From Verrucomicrobiia bacterium (GTDB lineage Bacteria > Verrucomicrobiota > Verrucomicrobiia > JABWAM01): a DNA stretch of 6,688 nucleotides. A model generated the notes under the pieces. The model saw nothing but the letters and a program-made list of their open reading frames with translations. It was not told the origin of the DNA and made no database searches. The stretch covers positions 1 through 6,688 of the forward strand of contig JABWAM010000141.1 in NCBI GenBank assembly GCA_013360985.1. The letters are read 5' to 3'. Shown here piece by piece: positions 6,121 to 6,688 of the stretch (position 1 is the first letter of the stretch; each line of letters starts with the position of its first letter). Both the position numbers and the translations under genes were made by a program.

Positions 6121-6335
6121 AGCGGATTTTTCCCAAGCACGGACGGTGGAAGGGTAGGGCGAGGCCGCCGGCCGAGCCGTCGCACCCTTCTCATGGGAAG
6201 TCGGAAATCTCGACATGATCCGCGGCCGAGCGGATTTTCTTCAAGCGTGGACCGCGGAAGGGAGGGCGAGGCCGCCGGCCGAGCCGTCGCACCCTTCGTA
6301 TGGGAAGTCGGGAATCTCGACACAACCCGCCCCTC
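6121..6335. repeat. Two tandem ~108-bp GC-rich units
   Basis: Unit one is 6121-6228 and unit two is 6229-6335; each begins AGCGGATTTT. They share a ~35-bp identical core (6155-6189 and its counterpart about 107 bases later) and the segment around TGGGAAGTCGG and AATCTCGACA. There is a one-base gap and scattered substitutions. Unit two runs into the direct repeat that also occurs at 1-99. A small dyad (ATCCGC/GCGGAT, 6218-6235) spans the unit boundary. Confidence 0.88.
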
Positions 6336-6399
6336 CGATCCTCCATGGATGATGAGGAGGGTTGCTCTCTGAAAATGGAGCGGATCCGTGGATTTGGGC
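6301..6399. repeat. Right copy of ~99-bp direct repeat
   Basis: This is the same orientation and about 90% identical to 1-99. It ends seven bases beyond the manC stop codon. The two copies enclose about 6.2 kb containing the whole restriction-modification operon and both pseudogenes. It contains a dyad (CCCTCC/GGAGGG) around a palindromic TCCATGGA. Confidence 0.93.
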
Positions 6400-6405
6400 T
6401 CTCCT

Positions 6406-6688
6406 TTATCGCAGGCTGGAAGGCAGTTGCCGGACGAGATCCTTGACGCGTTGCGCCGCGTCGCGGGAGCAGACGAGAGTGGCGTCTTCGGTCTCGACCA
6501 CCACAAGGTCGCGCACGCCGACGAGGCCAATGGCGCGTTGCGCGCTGATCACGAGGCAGCCGCGGCTGTCCACGGCGAAGACGCGGCCGCGGCCGCAATT
6601 GCCGGATCGGTCGGCGGAGAAATGGTTGGCGAGCGCGCTCCACGAGCCGACGTCGTCCCAATCGAAGCGTCCTTCGGCGACGGCGAGA
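6406..6688 (-). CDS. manC: Mannose-1-phosphate guanylyltransferase, C-terminal part
   Basis: This enzyme makes GDP-mannose from mannose-1-phosphate and GTP for polysaccharide and lipopolysaccharide sugars in the cytoplasm. Only the last 93 residues are in the window; the 5' part lies beyond the right edge. The family signature EGRFDWDDVGSWSAL opens the fragment, followed by DRSGN, GCLVIS, GLVGVRDLVVVETEDATLV and RVKDLVRQLP, the usual order at the end of the nucleotidyltransferase region. The TAA stop is at 6408-6406. There is no sign of the extra C-terminal isomerase domain of bifunctional ManC/AlgA enzymes, so this is the short single-function form. It appears intact here and is probably resident chromosomal DNA beside the inserted or rearranged cassette. 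Confidence 0.9.
   Translation of the reverse strand, partial: LAVAEGRFDWDDVGSWSALANHFSADRSGNCGRGRVFAVDSRGCLVISAQRAIGLVGVRDLVVVETEDATLVCSRDAAQRVKDLVRQLPSSLR

Noticed and set aside
5866..6530. Several open frames of 70-170 codons on both strands in the repeat block
   Set aside because: They read through tandem repeats and palindromes, are arginine/proline-rich, and carry no recognisable motif.

Overview
The window is GC-rich bacterial DNA (about 60% GC in the genes, with lower-GC patches). The organism cannot be fixed from the sequence. The style of the GC-rich dispersed repeats suggests Verrucomicrobiota to me, but only weakly. All genes run on the minus strand, so the biological order is right to left.

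Right edge (6406-6688): the C-terminal end of a mannose-1-phosphate guanylyltransferase (ManC), an ordinary chromosomal sugar-nucleotide gene. About 6030-6399 lies downstream of it and is a block of palindromes, two ~108-bp tandem units and a ~99-bp sequence that recurs at the left edge (1-99). These two direct copies bracket everything between. From 5675 to 5797 there is a broken N-terminal fragment of a phospholipase-D-like helicase of the kind found in defence islands. From 5379 to 5510 there are nested inverted repeats with mutually exclusive pairings, directly upstream of the main operon.

Main operon (5207 down to 443): three restriction-modification genes. The first (4545-5207) is a small methyltransferase-like subunit with a SAM-binding motif but no NPPY motif. 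The second (3052-4548) is an Eco57I-type adenine methyltransferase with FTP, SAM-site and NPPY motifs and a probable target-recognition region of distinctly lower GC. The third (534-3059) is an 841-aa protein joining an N-terminal GIY-YIG-type nuclease domain to an SF2 helicase/translocase. A 33-aa ORF and a decayed yhcG (DUF1016) nuclease gene follow. Each junction is an overlap of stop and start codons, so the set looks like one translationally coupled unit. The second and third proteins would modify and cut the same site; the first is probably a companion of the methyltransferase.

The picture is a defence cassette at a turnover hotspot: an intact restriction-modification core, dead defence genes on both sides (helicase fragment, yhcG remnant), and a repeat whose left copy starts exactly where yhcG homology ends.
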